A stretch of DNA of 64,000 nucleotides from Rebecca billardiae RCC1528 (lineage: Eukaryota; Haptophyta): contig OZ251222.1 of NCBI GenBank assembly GCA_965240325.2, positions 1,674,001 through 1,738,000 on the forward strand, given 5' to 3'. The notes beneath the pieces were generated by a model, which was not told where the DNA came from, made no database searches, and saw nothing but the letters and a program-made list of their open reading frames with translations. Position numbers and translations under genes: made by a program. Shown piece by piece: positions 1 through 11,521 of this stretch; the stretch's first letter is position 1, and the number at the start of each line of letters is the position of its first letter.

Positions 1-154
1 CTGCTGCTGATGATGAGCGACATCTACTTGGCGCCGCGGCTGCTACTACTATACAGGCTGCATATATCGTCGTCGCCGTTTGCCACTACACTATGTCTAC
101 GGGTACGGGCCCCTCCTGGCTCCTGCGTAGCGCTCAAGTGATATGCTGCGCTGT

Positions 155-3100
155 TCACCGCGACGAGGTTGCCTTGCCCTTGGACCGCTGCTTGAACGAC
201 GATGCGGGGGTGCGCTGATGCTGGCGGAAGGATCCCGCGGGCGTCTCATCGACGACCACCTGGGCTGCGCGCATCGAGAACTCCTGGAGCGCGTGCTCCT
301 CCATCCTGCGCTGCAGCGCGGGCAGCACAGCCGCGAGGAAGACGCGCTGAAGCCACTCGTCCAGCCTCACCTCGAACGGCCGCCCGTCGGGGGCCGGGCC
401 GCTCGGCACGGCGCTGCTGGCGCTGGCGCTCTTCTTTGCCGCCATGCCGGCGCGAAAGCGCTTCAGCGCGGCGAGCGGCGCGTCCTCGTCGGCCGGGTCC
501 GGCTCCACCGGCGCGCCGCCCTCGTGCGCGTCCTGCCCGAGCCCGGCGAGCGTGGCCGTGTACCGCTCGAGCACCGATGTTGTCCCCGCCTGCCGGCCGA
601 GTGGCTTCCCCGGCCTCGGCTTGGGCGGCCCGCTCGTGTGCAGCTCGCACAGCCGCGCGACGAACTCGGCGTACTCGTGGTAGGTGAGCTCGAACGCGAC
701 CATGTCGTCGAGGTCGTTCACGGGCTCCTGGTCGGCGCGCGTCTGCGTGAAGAGCGTCAGCACGTGCTGCGCGCTCAGCTGGCCGGGCGCGCCGCCCACC
801 AGCCCGCCGTCTCGCGCGATCACGAGTAGGTCGACTGCGCGGATGTGCGAGACGGGCTGCCGGCTGACGGCGAATGCGCTCTTGCCCGCGGAGGAGTAGC
901 CGCCGAAGACGAGGCGCAGCTCCGCGCCCCAGCGCGAGAGGATCGCGCGCGCCGCGGGCGTGAGCGTCGCGTGCAAGAATGGGTCCTCGGCCTTTGCGTG
1001 CAGCGGCAGGTTGGGTCCGAGCAGGGTGATGAGCATCTGCTCGAACGCGTCGGCGAGCGTGAGGTTGGCCGAGCGACCGCCGCCGCCGCGCTGCGCGTGC
1101 TTGTGCGCCGCGACGCGGATCAGCGCGCCGATGAAGTCGGGGATCGAGAGCAGCTCCTCCGCGGCGACGACGCCCTCGCCGTCATCTGCGCCGCCGCCCT
1201 CGGCCGAGCCAGGCTTTGCCAGCGTGCGCTGCCGCACTGTCTCGAGGAACGCCTTTTCGACCGTGAGCTGCGTCACGGCGGGCGGGTGCACGATCTGGCA
1301 CGAGAGGCAGAGCTGCGTGAACGCGTGCAGGCTCGCGCCCATCGCGATCGGCGGGCGCGTCGCGTCGGCCGACTGCGGCCGGTACCTGGCCCACCCCGCC
1401 GTGCGCGAGCGCGCGACCGCGACCAGCGTCTGCTGGAACACCTCGACGACCGGCGCGGACGGCACCATGTGCACCACGTCTGAGAAGATGAAGATGGACG
1501 GCGCCTGCTTCGCCGCGCGGAACGCGAAGACGCGCGCCGACTCCTCCGACGACATGGCGAGCAGCAGCGCGACCGCGTCGTACGGCTTAATCGTGCCGTC
1601 GAGCCTGCGCTCAATCTGGAAGGATTCGCTCAGCTTGTCGAAGCCGCGCCGCTCGAACTCCGCCTCCACCACCCCGCAGAACTTGCTGCGGCCGCGGCGC
1701 GCGGCGGCGCGGGCAGGGCGGCGGCGGCGGCAGCACAGCGCCGCGGTGCGCGCGGGGGCAGGGTGAGCACGCGCGCGTAAAGCGTCTCGTCGGGTGCGCG
1801 TCCCCACGGTGGGGGCGACGCGCGCGCGCCCGCGGCGCGGCGCAGGCACGCGGCATGGCACGCGCACGCGCGGCGCAGCTGCGCGGCGCTCGCGAGCACA
1901 CGCACACAAAGAACCACTTCTTGTCGCAGTTCGGGATCTCGCCGCGGCACACGCGCTTCCACAGCCCGATCAGCCCCTGCTCCTGCCCCGTGCGGATGTA
2001 CTTCATCACGGGGTCGTGCGGGTGCGCCTCGGCCATCTGCTTGAAGATGCGCATCGGCACGTCGCAGATCGCCTCGCGCCCGATCACGCGCAGCGGGATG
2101 TGCTTCTCGAGGCACCACGAGTACACGACGCGCGCGGCGTCGAGGTCGAGCTGGTTGTTCGCCGCGTTGTCCGGCGTGATCGCCTCGGGCCGGTCGTGCC
2201 CGCGCATCCGCGGCGCCGCGCCCTCGCCCTCCGCCTCGCCCCAGTGCAGCACGCACCCGCCCATCGTCGTCACCAGCGCCACCTTGCTGAAGCTGCGCGC
2301 GGCGCGGCGGCGGGGGCGGGCCACGAGGGAGGGCGCGCGTGAGGCGGGCGGTGCGCGCCGTCGGCATCCGCCCTGGCACGCGCGCGCGGCGCGGCGCGGC
2401 GCGCGCACAGCAGGTTTCCCAGCCCGGCCCGGAGCAGCGCCGCGACGTCCGAGAGAGCGGAGAGGATCACAAACGTGAGGCTCCGCGGCTGCGCGTGCAC
2501 GAGCACGTCGCGCAGCACCTCCTGCCCGTCGCGCAGCTCGTCCACGTGCACCTTGGAGAAGCCGGGGAACGAGTACTCGTGCGCGGGCGCCGTGTACGGC
2601 TTGCCCGACGGCTCGCCGATCCCGACGGGCACGTCGTAGAGCCGCTGCGAGTTGAGCAGGGCCTTTGCCAGGATGGCGCGCTGCGTCGCCACCGCCTTGG
2701 TGCCGCCGCCGTTGCACACGACCGCGACGAGCTCGCACGCGCCCTCGATGTGCAGCCGCGCGGCGATCAGCAGCGACTTGACCGCCTCGATGTTCGGCCC
2801 CGGCGCGAGCACGATCACCAGCTTGCGCGGCTGCAGGTCGTACTGCTTTCGGAGACGCGTGCGCGTGCGCTCGGCCTCACGCAGCTCCCGCGCTCGCTCG
2901 TCCGCGCGCTCGCCCGCAAGCAGGCACGCGTGGCGGAACGCGCACACGAGGAGCTGGCGGTGCTGCCACGTGACGCGGACGAGGTGCCCGCGCACCTTCT
3001 CCGCCCCCTTGGCCTGCTGCGTCGTCTCCTGCACGACCGCTCGCAGGTCGAGCGCGCCGCCGCCGGTGCGCTTGAGCTTGCCGCTCAGGCCGGGCCCGCG

Positions 3101-6097
3101 GGGCGCGGACGCCGCGGCGGCCGCGCTTGCGCCCGGGTTGAGCACGTCGTCGATCCTCAGCCGCCGCCAGGACGGCGGCACGTCGACGTGCTCGATCAAC
3201 CGGATCTCCTCGCCCAGCGTCGTCAGCTGCAGCTCGGCCGGCGGGCCGGGCGCGCCGGCGCCGTTCGCGCCGCTCACGCACAGGATGTAGGTTGTGCCTG
3301 GCTGTAGTCCGTCAATCGTCGCCTCCTCGGCATCGTCCGACTCGAGCGGCACGGCGCGCCACGCGCCGCGGCCGAAGACGAGGCTCTGCCGCGTGCTGTC
3401 CCACTCGCACACGGCGGCTGCCGCCCACAGCTCGAAGGTCACCGCCAGCTGCGCCTCCTCCTCCTCCGCCGCCGCCGCCTCGTCGTCAGAGCCCAACGAG
3501 CGACGCGAAGACCGCCCGGGCGAGCCGGCCGCCGAGCGTCGAGCCGAGAGCTCGGGCTGGCCTGGCTGCCACTTGATGCTGATGGTGTGCTTGCCCACGG
3601 CGACCACCTGCACGATGGGCGCGGGCGGGACCGGGCCGTCCGCCGCGTCCGCGCTCGCGGGGCCGCGGGCGGCGCCGCGCCAGTCGCCCACGGCGGCGCC
3701 GCCGCCGCCGCCGCCGCCGTCGTCCGCGTCCGCCGCCGCCGCGCTCGACGGGAGCGCCCACTCGCGCCTCTCGTCAAAGATGCGTCGGTCGGCGCTCTTG
3801 GCCGTGGGCACCGGCTGCCAGCGCGGCGCGCCGCCGCTCGCGCCGTGCGCGACGCCGCCGGGCGTACGCTCCTCCTCCTCCTCCTCGCCCTCGCTCTCGC
3901 CCTCACCTTCGCGCTCGGCCTCTGAGCGCGCGCTCGCACCCGCGCCCTCGTCGCCGCCGCGCCGCCTCCGCCGCCTACGCCGCGGCGAGCTCGCGGACGG
4001 CGGCAGCGTGAGCGGCCTCGCCGGCTGCGCGAACTCGCGCGCGCGCCGGATCGAGCTGAGCAGGTGCTCGTACCGCTCGGCGACGGTGTCGTCGAAGGGG
4101 TCGATCCGAAGGGCCTCGAGCAGTGACGCGCCGGCGGCGGGCCGGCGGCCGAGCCGGCCGAGCGCCTTCGAGCATTGCAGGTACCCGTCGATGTTGGACG
4201 GCTCGAGGTCGATCGCGCGCATCGCCTCGCGCGCCGCCATATCGTGCTCCGCCACCTGCCGGTGCGCCCGCCCCTTGAGCCGGTGCAGCACGGCAGACTC
4301 GCCGTCGGCGCGCTCGAGCGCACTCGCCACGTACTTGAGAGACAGGTCGAACTCGCCCGTCGCGTACGCCGCCGCGGCCTGCGCCGCCGGGTTGGCGCGG
4401 CCGCCGCTGATCACGTCGATCGCGCGCAGCGCCGCCGCCGAGCTCGCCGGCGGCAGCTCGTGCGGCGACTGCTGCTGCTGCTCCTGCGCCGCCGGCGGCG
4501 GGCCAAAAAGATGGCTACTACTACAGCTCGACGCCGCCGCCGAGACGCCCGGATGAAGGTGCTCGAGCTCGCCGCCCGCGCGGGGCGGCTTGCTGACGAA
4601 GCCCACGGCGCGCCCCTCGCCCGAGCGGCCACGGCCGCTCAGCAGCAGCTGCGGCAGCGCCGACCCCGTGCCGACTGGCGCGTGCGTGCCGCCGCCCGCC
4701 GCGCCGCGCCCGCCACCCCCTGGGAGCGCGGGCTGCGGCGCCGTCGGCCCAACCGCGTGAGAGCTCGAGACAGAGGCCAGCGCTGTCTTGGGGGAGCGGA
4801 TGGTCTGCGCGTCGGGCGCCGGGCCGAGGGTGTGCACCGGCGGCGGCGGCGCGAGGCCGCTCGTCTGGCCGCCCGCCCGCGCGCCGGGGTGTGCCGCGGG
4901 CGATGTGGGGGCGGGCAGCTGCAGCGGCGACGCGGCCAGGCTATCGCTCGCGCCGCCGCCAAGGTCTGGCCCCGAGCCCGGCGACGGGCTCACTGCCCTG
5001 GGCTGCGCCCCGGCGGCGGCCGCAGGGCCTGCGCCACCGCCGCCGTCCGCGCCCTTGCCCCTCGACGCCGGGTCCTCCTCCGAGATGGTGACCTTGAGCG
5101 CAGCGGCCGCTCCCTTGGTGGAGGTGGTCGCGCGCAGCGCCGCCGCGGCCACTGCGGCGGCGTGCGGGGACGCGGAGGACGCCTGCGCACTGCGCGGCTT
5201 GCTGCTCGGCGAGTCCGACGAGGCGGTCTCGTGCCGCCGCCGCGCCTGCAGGAACTCGTCGTGCATCTCCATCTTGCTCTCGAGGCTCATGCCGCCGTGC
5301 TTCCGCCGCTCGTGCATCGCCAGCGACATGAGCGCTTGCGAGTAGAGCCGGTCGGCGGCGGAGCCAGTCCCTCCGGCGTACACGCCGCGGCCCGCGCCGC
5401 CGTGGCGCACCTGGAGCTCGAGCTCGGTGAGCTCGTCGAGGGCGGAGTCGTCGTCGCTCTCCTCCTCGTCCTCGTCCCCCGCCGAGCCGAGCCCGTCCGC
5501 CTCGCCCCACAGCGCGTGGCTGAGCTTCTGCAGCTCGGCGGCGGTCGCCGGGCGGCGCAGGATCGGGTGCACGGCACTCTCGTCCTTCTTGGGGCCGCCC
5601 TTGGGCGGGCGCCACCTGCGCACCTTGCGCGCCTGGCGCTGCGGCGCGCTGGTCTCCTCGAGCGTGAGCTGCGCGCGGCGTGAGCGCGCGCCGAGCCCGC
5701 CACTGATGTCCATCTGCGCGACGACACCCGCAACATTGTACGCGCTCGCGGCCGCGGCGGCCTGGCCGGCGGCACCGGCCGTCGCGGACTCGGCCGCGGC
5801 GTCGAGCGTCCCGGCGGCGGCGGCGGGCGGTGGCGCAGCCGTCGACTTGCGCCGGGCGTTGGCCGCCGCCGACATCGCGAGCGCCTGCTTCATGCTCTCG
5901 CCCACGCCGCGCGGCGCGCTCGCACCCACCGCGGCGCCCTGACTGGCCGGCACAGGCGCGAGCACCGACTTGCGGCGAGCGCCCGGCCGGTCGGCCCGAG
6001 GCGCAACGCCCGCGCCATTGCGACGCGGCGGGCGCACATCGGCCGCCGCCGCGTCGTCGCCGATGGGCCCGAGCACGGCGCCCCGGCGCCGGTCCAT
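155..6097 (-). CDS. TPR / fibronectin-III / nucleoside-hydrolase-like multidomain protein, 3 exons
   Basis: Exons (minus strand) are 6097-2409, 2292-1906 and 1685-155; together 5607 nt, 1868 aa. Splicing rejoins a split nucleoside-hydrolase-like domain: exon 1 ends in GLGNL and exon 2 resumes with FSKVALVTTMGG; exon 3 resumes at KFCGVVEAEF. The first ~550 residues are low-complexity Ala/Ser/Pro with basic patches. Residues ~565-685 hold TPR-like repeats (LEPSNIDGYLQCSKALGRLG). Residues ~820-970 form a fibronectin type III domain (TISIKW...GLQPGTTYILCVSG). From ~1080 an IUNH-like fold follows (LVIVLAPGPNIEAVKSLL, LVAVVCNGG, TPDNAANNQLDLDAA). The canonical DxDxGxDD substrate and calcium loop is replaced by LAPGPNIEA, so hydrolase activity is doubtful and a scaffold or ligand-binding role is more likely. 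The start is the first ATG consistent with the coding pattern (MDRRRGAVLG); the open frame continues upstream without another convincing start. Confidence 0.75.
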
Positions 6098-6426
6098 GGC
6101 CGCCACACGGCAGCTTCGATGGTCGAAGAGCGAGTCCGTTTCACGCCCGCGCCAAGCAACTTTACGTCGGCCGTCGTTGCGTGACGGTGAATTCGGATCC
6201 TGATGAAATGTTTGGGACGGTGAGTGCGCAGCAGATGAAACGTTCTCGTCGCGCTCCAAAGACCATCCACGATGGCGCCCACCTACCTCTCTCTTTTGGC
6301 ACCCCGTCGAGGTCACAATGCTAGGTCGCGGCCTAAGGTCGTCAGCCCTCGCGCCGACGGGACGACGGCGGGCCGGCGCCATCCGTGATCCTCCGCGCTG
6401 GCTCGCCGCGCGTCCGCGCCGCGCCA
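6098..6426. other. Intergenic spacer between two tandem minus-strand genes
   Basis: It must hold the promoter and 5' leader of the multidomain gene ending at 155, and the 3' end of the glycosyltransferase gene whose stop is at 6427. I see no conserved motif or further ORF of substance. Confidence 0.5.
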
Positions 6427-9400
6427 TCACGTGCCGGCGCGCGCCGGCCGGTACGAGACGACGACGCGCCGGCAGCTGCTCGCGTTGCGGATGGCGGCGA
6501 GGAGCGGCTCGATGGCGGCGGTGGCGCGCAGCTCGGCGTCGGCGCGTGCGTCGGCGCCCGCTGTCCCGCCCGCGTCCATCGGCAGCGACCGCTGGAGCGC
6601 CGTCACCCAGAATCCAAACTGGCCACCGCCCACGTGAACGCGCGCGCGCCCGAGCGACATGAGCGCCGCATCGAGCAGCGAGGGCGCGAGGCGCGTGCGC
6701 ATGAGCGCGGCCGCGGTGCCGCGCAGCTGCGGCTGCGCCGCGACGGCGCGCCACGCCACCTCCCACGAGGGCGCGCCGCCGCCGCTGAGCATCCTGTGCG
6801 CACGTGCGCGCGCGAGCAGCCCGGGCGCCAGGTGTGCGCAGCAGCTCGCGCCGCAGCCGCCCGCGGCGTGCGTGTCGCAGCTGAGGCTGCCGCCCGCGGA
6901 CAGGTCGGAGAAGAGCACGGCGTGGCGCATGCCCAGCGAGGCACGGAGCTGCTCCGCGAGCGCGAGCGCGCGCGCGGTGCACGCGTGCAGCTCGGCACAC
7001 CGCGCGCTCGTCGGCGCGCTCGCCTTGCACCCCATCCGCTCGAGCCGAAAATGAATTCCGACAAAATCGGAATAATCATCCTCGTCATCGTCACTCGACA
7101 TCCTCCCCGGGGCGCCGCTCCGGAAGTGCGCGCGCGCGACGGCGCGCGCGAGCGCGCGCACCAGCGCCGAGGGCATGATGGCCGGCGGCACGGCGGGCGC
7201 GCGCTTGTGCGCGGGCACGCCGAGCAGCGTGCCCCACGCCCGCCTCTCCACCGCCTTGCCGAACAGGTCCCGGTGTGGGTTCAGCCAGAGGATGGTGCGC
7301 GCGCTCCGCAGCGCGCCCGTCGAGCCCAGGAGTCTCGGCAGGTCGTGCGCTTCGTCGCGCGCGATGCAGAGCACGCGCGAGATGGAGGCGCGCCCGCCGG
7401 ACTGCGCGCGCAGGTCGGCGAGCGCGAAGCGGCACAGCCCCTCGGCGCGGCCCATCGCGCTGAAGCAAGCCTCGGAGGCCGGGCCAGCGGCGCCGACATT
7501 CGCAGCCGCGGCCGGGCTGGCATCCGCGCCGCCGGGCGCGCCCTCGGCCGCACGGTCGGCCGCGCCGTCGGCCAGCACGGCCGCGCTCGTCCGGAGCCGC
7601 CGCTTGACCCGCGGCAGGCCCTCGCCCTGCGCCGCGTCGTCGCGCTCGGCGCGGCGCTCCGCCGTGCCGTCGCGCCCCGGCCCGCCCTTTTTCAAATGGC
7701 CGTGCTTTTTGATCTTTCTTATTCGGCCCGGGCCGCCGCCGCCGCCGCCATCGGGTGCGCCCGCGGCGGCCGCGTCGTCGCCGCCCGCCGTCGGCTCGGC
7801 GCGGCAGATGGCGACGTCGATGCGCAGCGTGAGCGCCGCCCACTCGGCGCGCGCGCCCGCCGCGTCAGCCGCCGCGCCGCCACGCCACGCACGCGCCGCC
7901 GCGGCCCCGTCCGCGCGGCCTACGCCCGCGGCGGCGGGCGGCAGCAGCCGAGTGGCGGCGGCGGGCAGCAGCGGCCGCGCGGCGGCGGAGAAGGCGGCGG
8001 CGGCGGTGTCGAGCGAGTAGAGCGCGCCGAGAGGGAAGGAGACGGGCGGGAGCGGCGGCTCGGCGCCGTCGGCGCCAGGCCCTCCCGCCTCCGCCCGCGC
8101 CGCGCCGCTCGCGTTCAACCCGCCGCCGCCACCCGCGCCCACCGGCCAGCCCCGCAGTAGGCACGCGCGCGCGTTGGCGTGCACATAGGGCTCGGCGACG
8201 CGCGCGCCGACGCGCGCGCCGGCCTCGACCAGCGCCGCGAGGCGGAGGAGCTGCGCGGCCATTTGCGGCGGGGCGAGGCCGTAGATGAAGACGCGCTCGG
8301 GCTGCGCCGCGCCGGCGGGCTCGGCGCGCACCTCGGCGCTAGCCGCCACCCCCAGAGCGCGCGGCGCGCGACGCGGCCGCGTCGCCGTCGGCAGCAAGTC
8401 TGCCGTGGCGAGGGCGCGCCCGCCGTCGCGCCGTGCTCGGCGCTGCCGCCGCGCCCCCCGCTGCGCCACGCGCGCCTCGCGGTCCGCTGCGCCCGCCGCT
8501 CCCCGCGCGCCGCGCACGCGCGCGCCGATCCCACCGCCCGCGCCGTCCCTCGCCACGCCGCCTCTGGCCGCACCGCCCTGCGCTGCAGGTCCGCGCTGCC
8601 CCGCGGCCGCGGGCTCGCGCCAGCAGTCAGACTCATCGCATCGCAGCTGCGGAAATGTGAAGTGGCACTTCTTGTGGCAGAAGACGTCGTTGCGCCACGC
8701 GGAGTTGTCGACCCACCGCTCCGGGCCCCGGTCGACCAGCCCGAGCGCCTTGTGCCAGTACTGCTGGTCCTGCGCACGCCGCGCGGGTTAGGGTTAGGGT
8801 TAGGGTTAGGGGTTAGGGTTAGGCCACGCCGCGCGCCCGCACAAGAGTGGCCGCGCACGCGAGCGCGTGTGCGGCAGAGAGCGCGGCGTGTGGCGCGCGC
8901 GTTTCATGTGGGAGGCCGCGGCGGCAGGCGGGGGCGGCGGGGGCGCGGCGGCGCGGCCGGGCGCGCACCGTCCACCGCCAGTACCACTGCCCGTGCGGCC
9001 CGTACGCGTACCAGTGGTGCGAGAAGTGCAGCACCTGCGCCGAGGCGAAAAAGCCCAGCCAGCCGCCGAGGAAGTTTCCGGTAAAGCCGAGCTCGTCGTC
9101 GCGCCACCAGGCCGAGGGCTCGGCGGCGGGGCGGAGGCGGCGGGCGCAGCGGCCGCTCTCGGCGCGCACGTACGCGTCTACCATGTCGCTCAGGTTGCCC
9201 GTGCACTCCGCGTCGTCGTGGTGCGGCCACGCCGTGTGCATGAAAAACGAGCGCGCGCGCCACATCTGCGCGGCCGGGCTGGCCGGCAGCCGCGCCGTCA
9301 CCGCCACGTCTGTGTCCACCTTGAGGAAGAAGTCGAAGAGGTCGAGCACGCGCAGCCGGAAGAGGTGGTGCACGTAGTAGTTGTTCGAGAGGATGTACAG

Positions 9401-10269
9401 GTAGTACATGTGGTTGCACCGCGCCGAGTGCCACTGGCGCAGCGACTGCCCCGGCGGCAGGGCGCGCACCCACGCCGGGTCGTGCAGTGTGACCACACCG
9501 ACGAGAACGTGCGACGGCCGCGGGCGCTCGGTCGTGCGGAAGGTGTAGTGCGCGTAGCCCTGCGCCCGGGGCGCAAGGGCGGCACGGGGCGCGTTCGCGT
9601 GAGCACGGGCGCTGCACACGGCGCGTGCGCGGCGCGTGCCCGTCCAGCGCACGCGCGCACGCGCGAGTGAACAGCAGACCGGACAGCGAGCCGCGCGCCA
9701 CGGTCGGCGGCACACACCTCATCTATCGCGCGGAGGCGAGCGCACGCCACGCAGGCCGGGAAGGCGTCGCACGGCGTGCGCTGCAGGCCGAGCGAGCTCG
9801 CGTACTCGTGCGCGCCGGCCTCGTCCTCCACGGTGTACCGCCTCGCCACGAGCAGCAGCAGCGTGAGGTTGAACGGCTGGAGCATGTGCCGGTGCCAGCC
9901 GCGCAGCTTGTTCCGAAGGCCGTCCGCGCGGTTGCTCTTGCCGCGAGCGCCCGCGGTGCCCGTGCCGCCGCCAGCGACGACCGCCACTACGACGCCCGGA
10001 CCAGGGCCCGTCGTGCCCCACAGCCGCGCGGGCTGGAAGCGGAAGCGCGCGCCACCGGGCGTGTCGCGAGCGCCGGCGCACTGGTGCCCTTCCGATCGCC
10101 AGTCGATGAGGGCTGCGGCGAGCGTGCGGTTGCGCACGCGCCAGTCGCCGATAGCGATGTGCTTGGACGTGTGCCGCGGGCTCTGCGCGCACTCGGGCGG
10201 CTCGGCGAGCCGCGCGGGCGCCGCCGCACACAGCGCTATGAGCGTCGCGCGCCAGCCGCTGGCCGCCAT
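6427..10269 (-). CDS. Secretory two-module glycosyltransferase (GT-A-like plus fucosyltransferase-like), 3 exons
   Basis: Exons are 10269-9718 (184 codons), 9559-8969 (197 codons) and 8769-6427 (781 codons including stop); all introns are phase 0, giving 1161 aa. Donors are GTGTGT and GTGCGC; both acceptors end in GCAG. A signal peptide (MAASGWRATLIALCAAAPA) opens the protein. Exon 2 carries a GT-A-like catalytic region with a DXD metal motif in FFLKVDTDVAV and a GNFLGGWLGFF segment; this continues over the intron as YWRWT-DQQYWHKALGLVD. The C-terminal ~250 residues of exon 3 contain FVGIHFRLE and VHVGGGQFGFWVTAL, which resemble the GDP-binding region of O-fucosyltransferase-type enzymes. An acidic insert (SSDDDEDDYSD) and a long Ala-rich linker separate the modules. 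Likely role: Golgi or ER glycan synthesis; donor sugar unknown. The exon 3 part alone could be mistaken for a separate gene, but its frame is open back to the splice acceptor. Confidence 0.72.
8785..8823 (-). repeat. Telomere-like CCCTAA tract inside intron 2 of the glycosyltransferase gene
   Basis: On the plus strand this is five perfect GGGTTA units plus one GGGGTTA variant; in the sense of the gene it reads CCTAACCCTAACCC. It lies 16 to 54 nt upstream of the exon 3 acceptor (exon 3 begins at 8769). Each unit therefore offers a pyrimidine-rich stretch and a CTAAC branch-point match. Genes continue on both sides, so it is interstitial and not a chromosome end. Confidence 0.9.
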
Positions 10270-10307
10270 CGCGGACGGCTGCTCGCTTTCACACGATACT
10301 GTACAGT
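10270..10307. promoter_or_regulatory. 38-bp divergent spacer between glycosyltransferase and methyltransferase start codons
   Basis: The two ATGs face away from each other with only 38 bp between them, so any core promoter elements must overlap or lie inside the opposite gene. A short palindromic string, TACTGTACAGTA, sits just before the methyltransferase ATG. No TATA box is visible. Confidence 0.5.
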
Positions 10308-11210
10308 ATGGCGGTGTCCGTCCGCGCACGGCAGCTCGTAGCGGGCGCGTGCGCCGGCGGCTTCATCGCGTGGTACACCCAGCCATACTGGCGGCCGTGG
10401 CGCACGGTCGACCGGCGCGTGGTGGGAGCGGGCGGCGGCGTCGTCGTCGCGCGCATCCGCGAGCAGTGGCAGCCTCCGCCGATCGGATGCGTGCTGTGGC
10501 CAGCGGGCCGCGCGCTGTTGCACTGGGCGCTTGCCTCGGAGCACATCGGCCCGGACGCAGTCGTCTTGGAGATGGGCTCGGGCTGCGGGCTCACGGCCAT
10601 TGGCCTCGCGCTCGCGTCGGCGCCCGGACGTGTGTCGCGCGTCGTCGCGACCGACGCGTGCGACGCGTCGCTGCGCAACCTGTCGCACAACGTCGCCGCC
10701 AACGGCTGCGCTGATCGCGTCTCCGTCGAGCGCTGGGACATCGGCGAGGGGGCGCTGCCGCCGAGCGCCGCCGACGCGACCCACGTCCTCGGCGCGGACG
10801 TCGTGTACCACGGTGCTGCCGGCGAGCAGCTGGTGGGCGCGCTCGCGCGCCTGCTCCACGAGCGGCCTCGGCTGCACATCTTTGTGCTGCTGGTCGACCG
10901 CTTCTCAGGGGCTGGCTTCGCCGGCGTGCGCGCCGCGGCCGGGATGCCCGACGTGTCCGTCGTGCCGGCGCACCAGCTCGACCCGGAGATTGAGCGCTTC
11001 GAGCAGAGCGCCGCCGCCGCCGGCCTCGAGCTGAGGCACGAGCTGATCACCGAGCGCATGGTCGGCGATGCGGCCGCGTCGCAGTCGGCGTGGGAGCGCG
11101 TGCAGTGGTGGTTTGTTGGACACTGGGACGGCATGCGGCTGTACCGAGTGCTGCTCGCGGGCGCGGAGGACGGGGCCGATGGCCCAGGGCGGCGGCCATC
11201 GTCGTCGTAA
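10308..11210 (+). CDS. Membrane-anchored class I methyltransferase, METTL21-like (Methyltransf_16)
   Basis: Single exon, 300 aa. A short hydrophobic N-terminus (LVAGACAGGFIAWYTQPYW) could be a membrane anchor. The SAM-binding core follows: VLEMGSGCGLTAIGLAL (motif I, residues ~86-102), VVATDACDASLRNLSHNV (motif II) and HVLGADVVYH (post-motif). GADVVYH is the equivalent of the D/E-x-x-Y/F signature of the seven-beta-strand protein-lysine methyltransferases. The expected product is a protein lysine methyltransferase, substrate unknown. The C-terminal ~20 residues are low complexity. It is divergent from the glycosyltransferase gene with a 38-bp spacer. Confidence 0.8.
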   Translation: MAVSVRARQLVAGACAGGFIAWYTQPYWRPWRTVDRRVVGAGGGVVVARIREQWQPPPIGCVLWPAGRALLHWALASEHIGPDAVVLEMGSGCGLTAIGLALASAPGRVSRVVATDACDASLRNLSHNVAANGCADRVSVERWDIGEGALPPSAADATHVLGADVVYHGAAGEQLVGALARLLHERPRLHIFVLLVDRFSGAGFAGVRAAAGMPDVSVVPAHQLDPEIERFEQSAAAAGLELRHELITERMVGDAAASQSAWERVQWWFVGHWDGMRLYRVLLAGAEDGADGPGRRPSSS

Positions 11211-11425
11211 CTTGGCCCGTTCGTCAGAGCCTGCTCGTCATATCGCAGCACGCCTGAGCATTGCCGAGTGCCCGTCCGAGTGGCAAGTTAGGCAGCGGCG
11301 CACGCGGCACGGCGCTCTGCGCTGAGCGCACATCAGCCAGCACGCGGGTACCTATATCGACGATAGTCGTCATATATACAGTCGTCGTCGTATTTGTACG
11401 ACTCACTGTGATGCACCTGCTGGCA

Positions 11426-11447
11426 CATATATATATATATATATATA

Positions 11448-11478
<31 letters not shown>
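11426..11478. repeat. (TA)n microsatellite
   Basis: About 53 bp of alternating TA, interrupted once by an ACT, in otherwise GC-rich DNA. Confidence 0.95.
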
Positions 11479-11521
11479 GTGGCTGCTACAGCAAGTTATA
11501 AATGATCGGCTACGCCGATCT

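Noticed and set aside
155-1909. The 584-codon frame as an independent gene
   Set aside because: Its first ~75 codons are Arg/Ala low complexity from an intron; splicing to the upstream exons gives an exact frame match and completes the nucleoside-hydrolase-like fold.
2339-5683. Long plus-strand frames opposite the TPR/FN3 gene, and similar frames opposite the FIG4, myosin and GH31 genes
   Set aside because: Arg/Ala/Pro-rich shadows of real genes, caused by GC-rich third positions.
8785-8823. Chromosome end or telomere
   Set aside because: Only about 39 bp, with coding exons of one gene on both sides; it is intronic.
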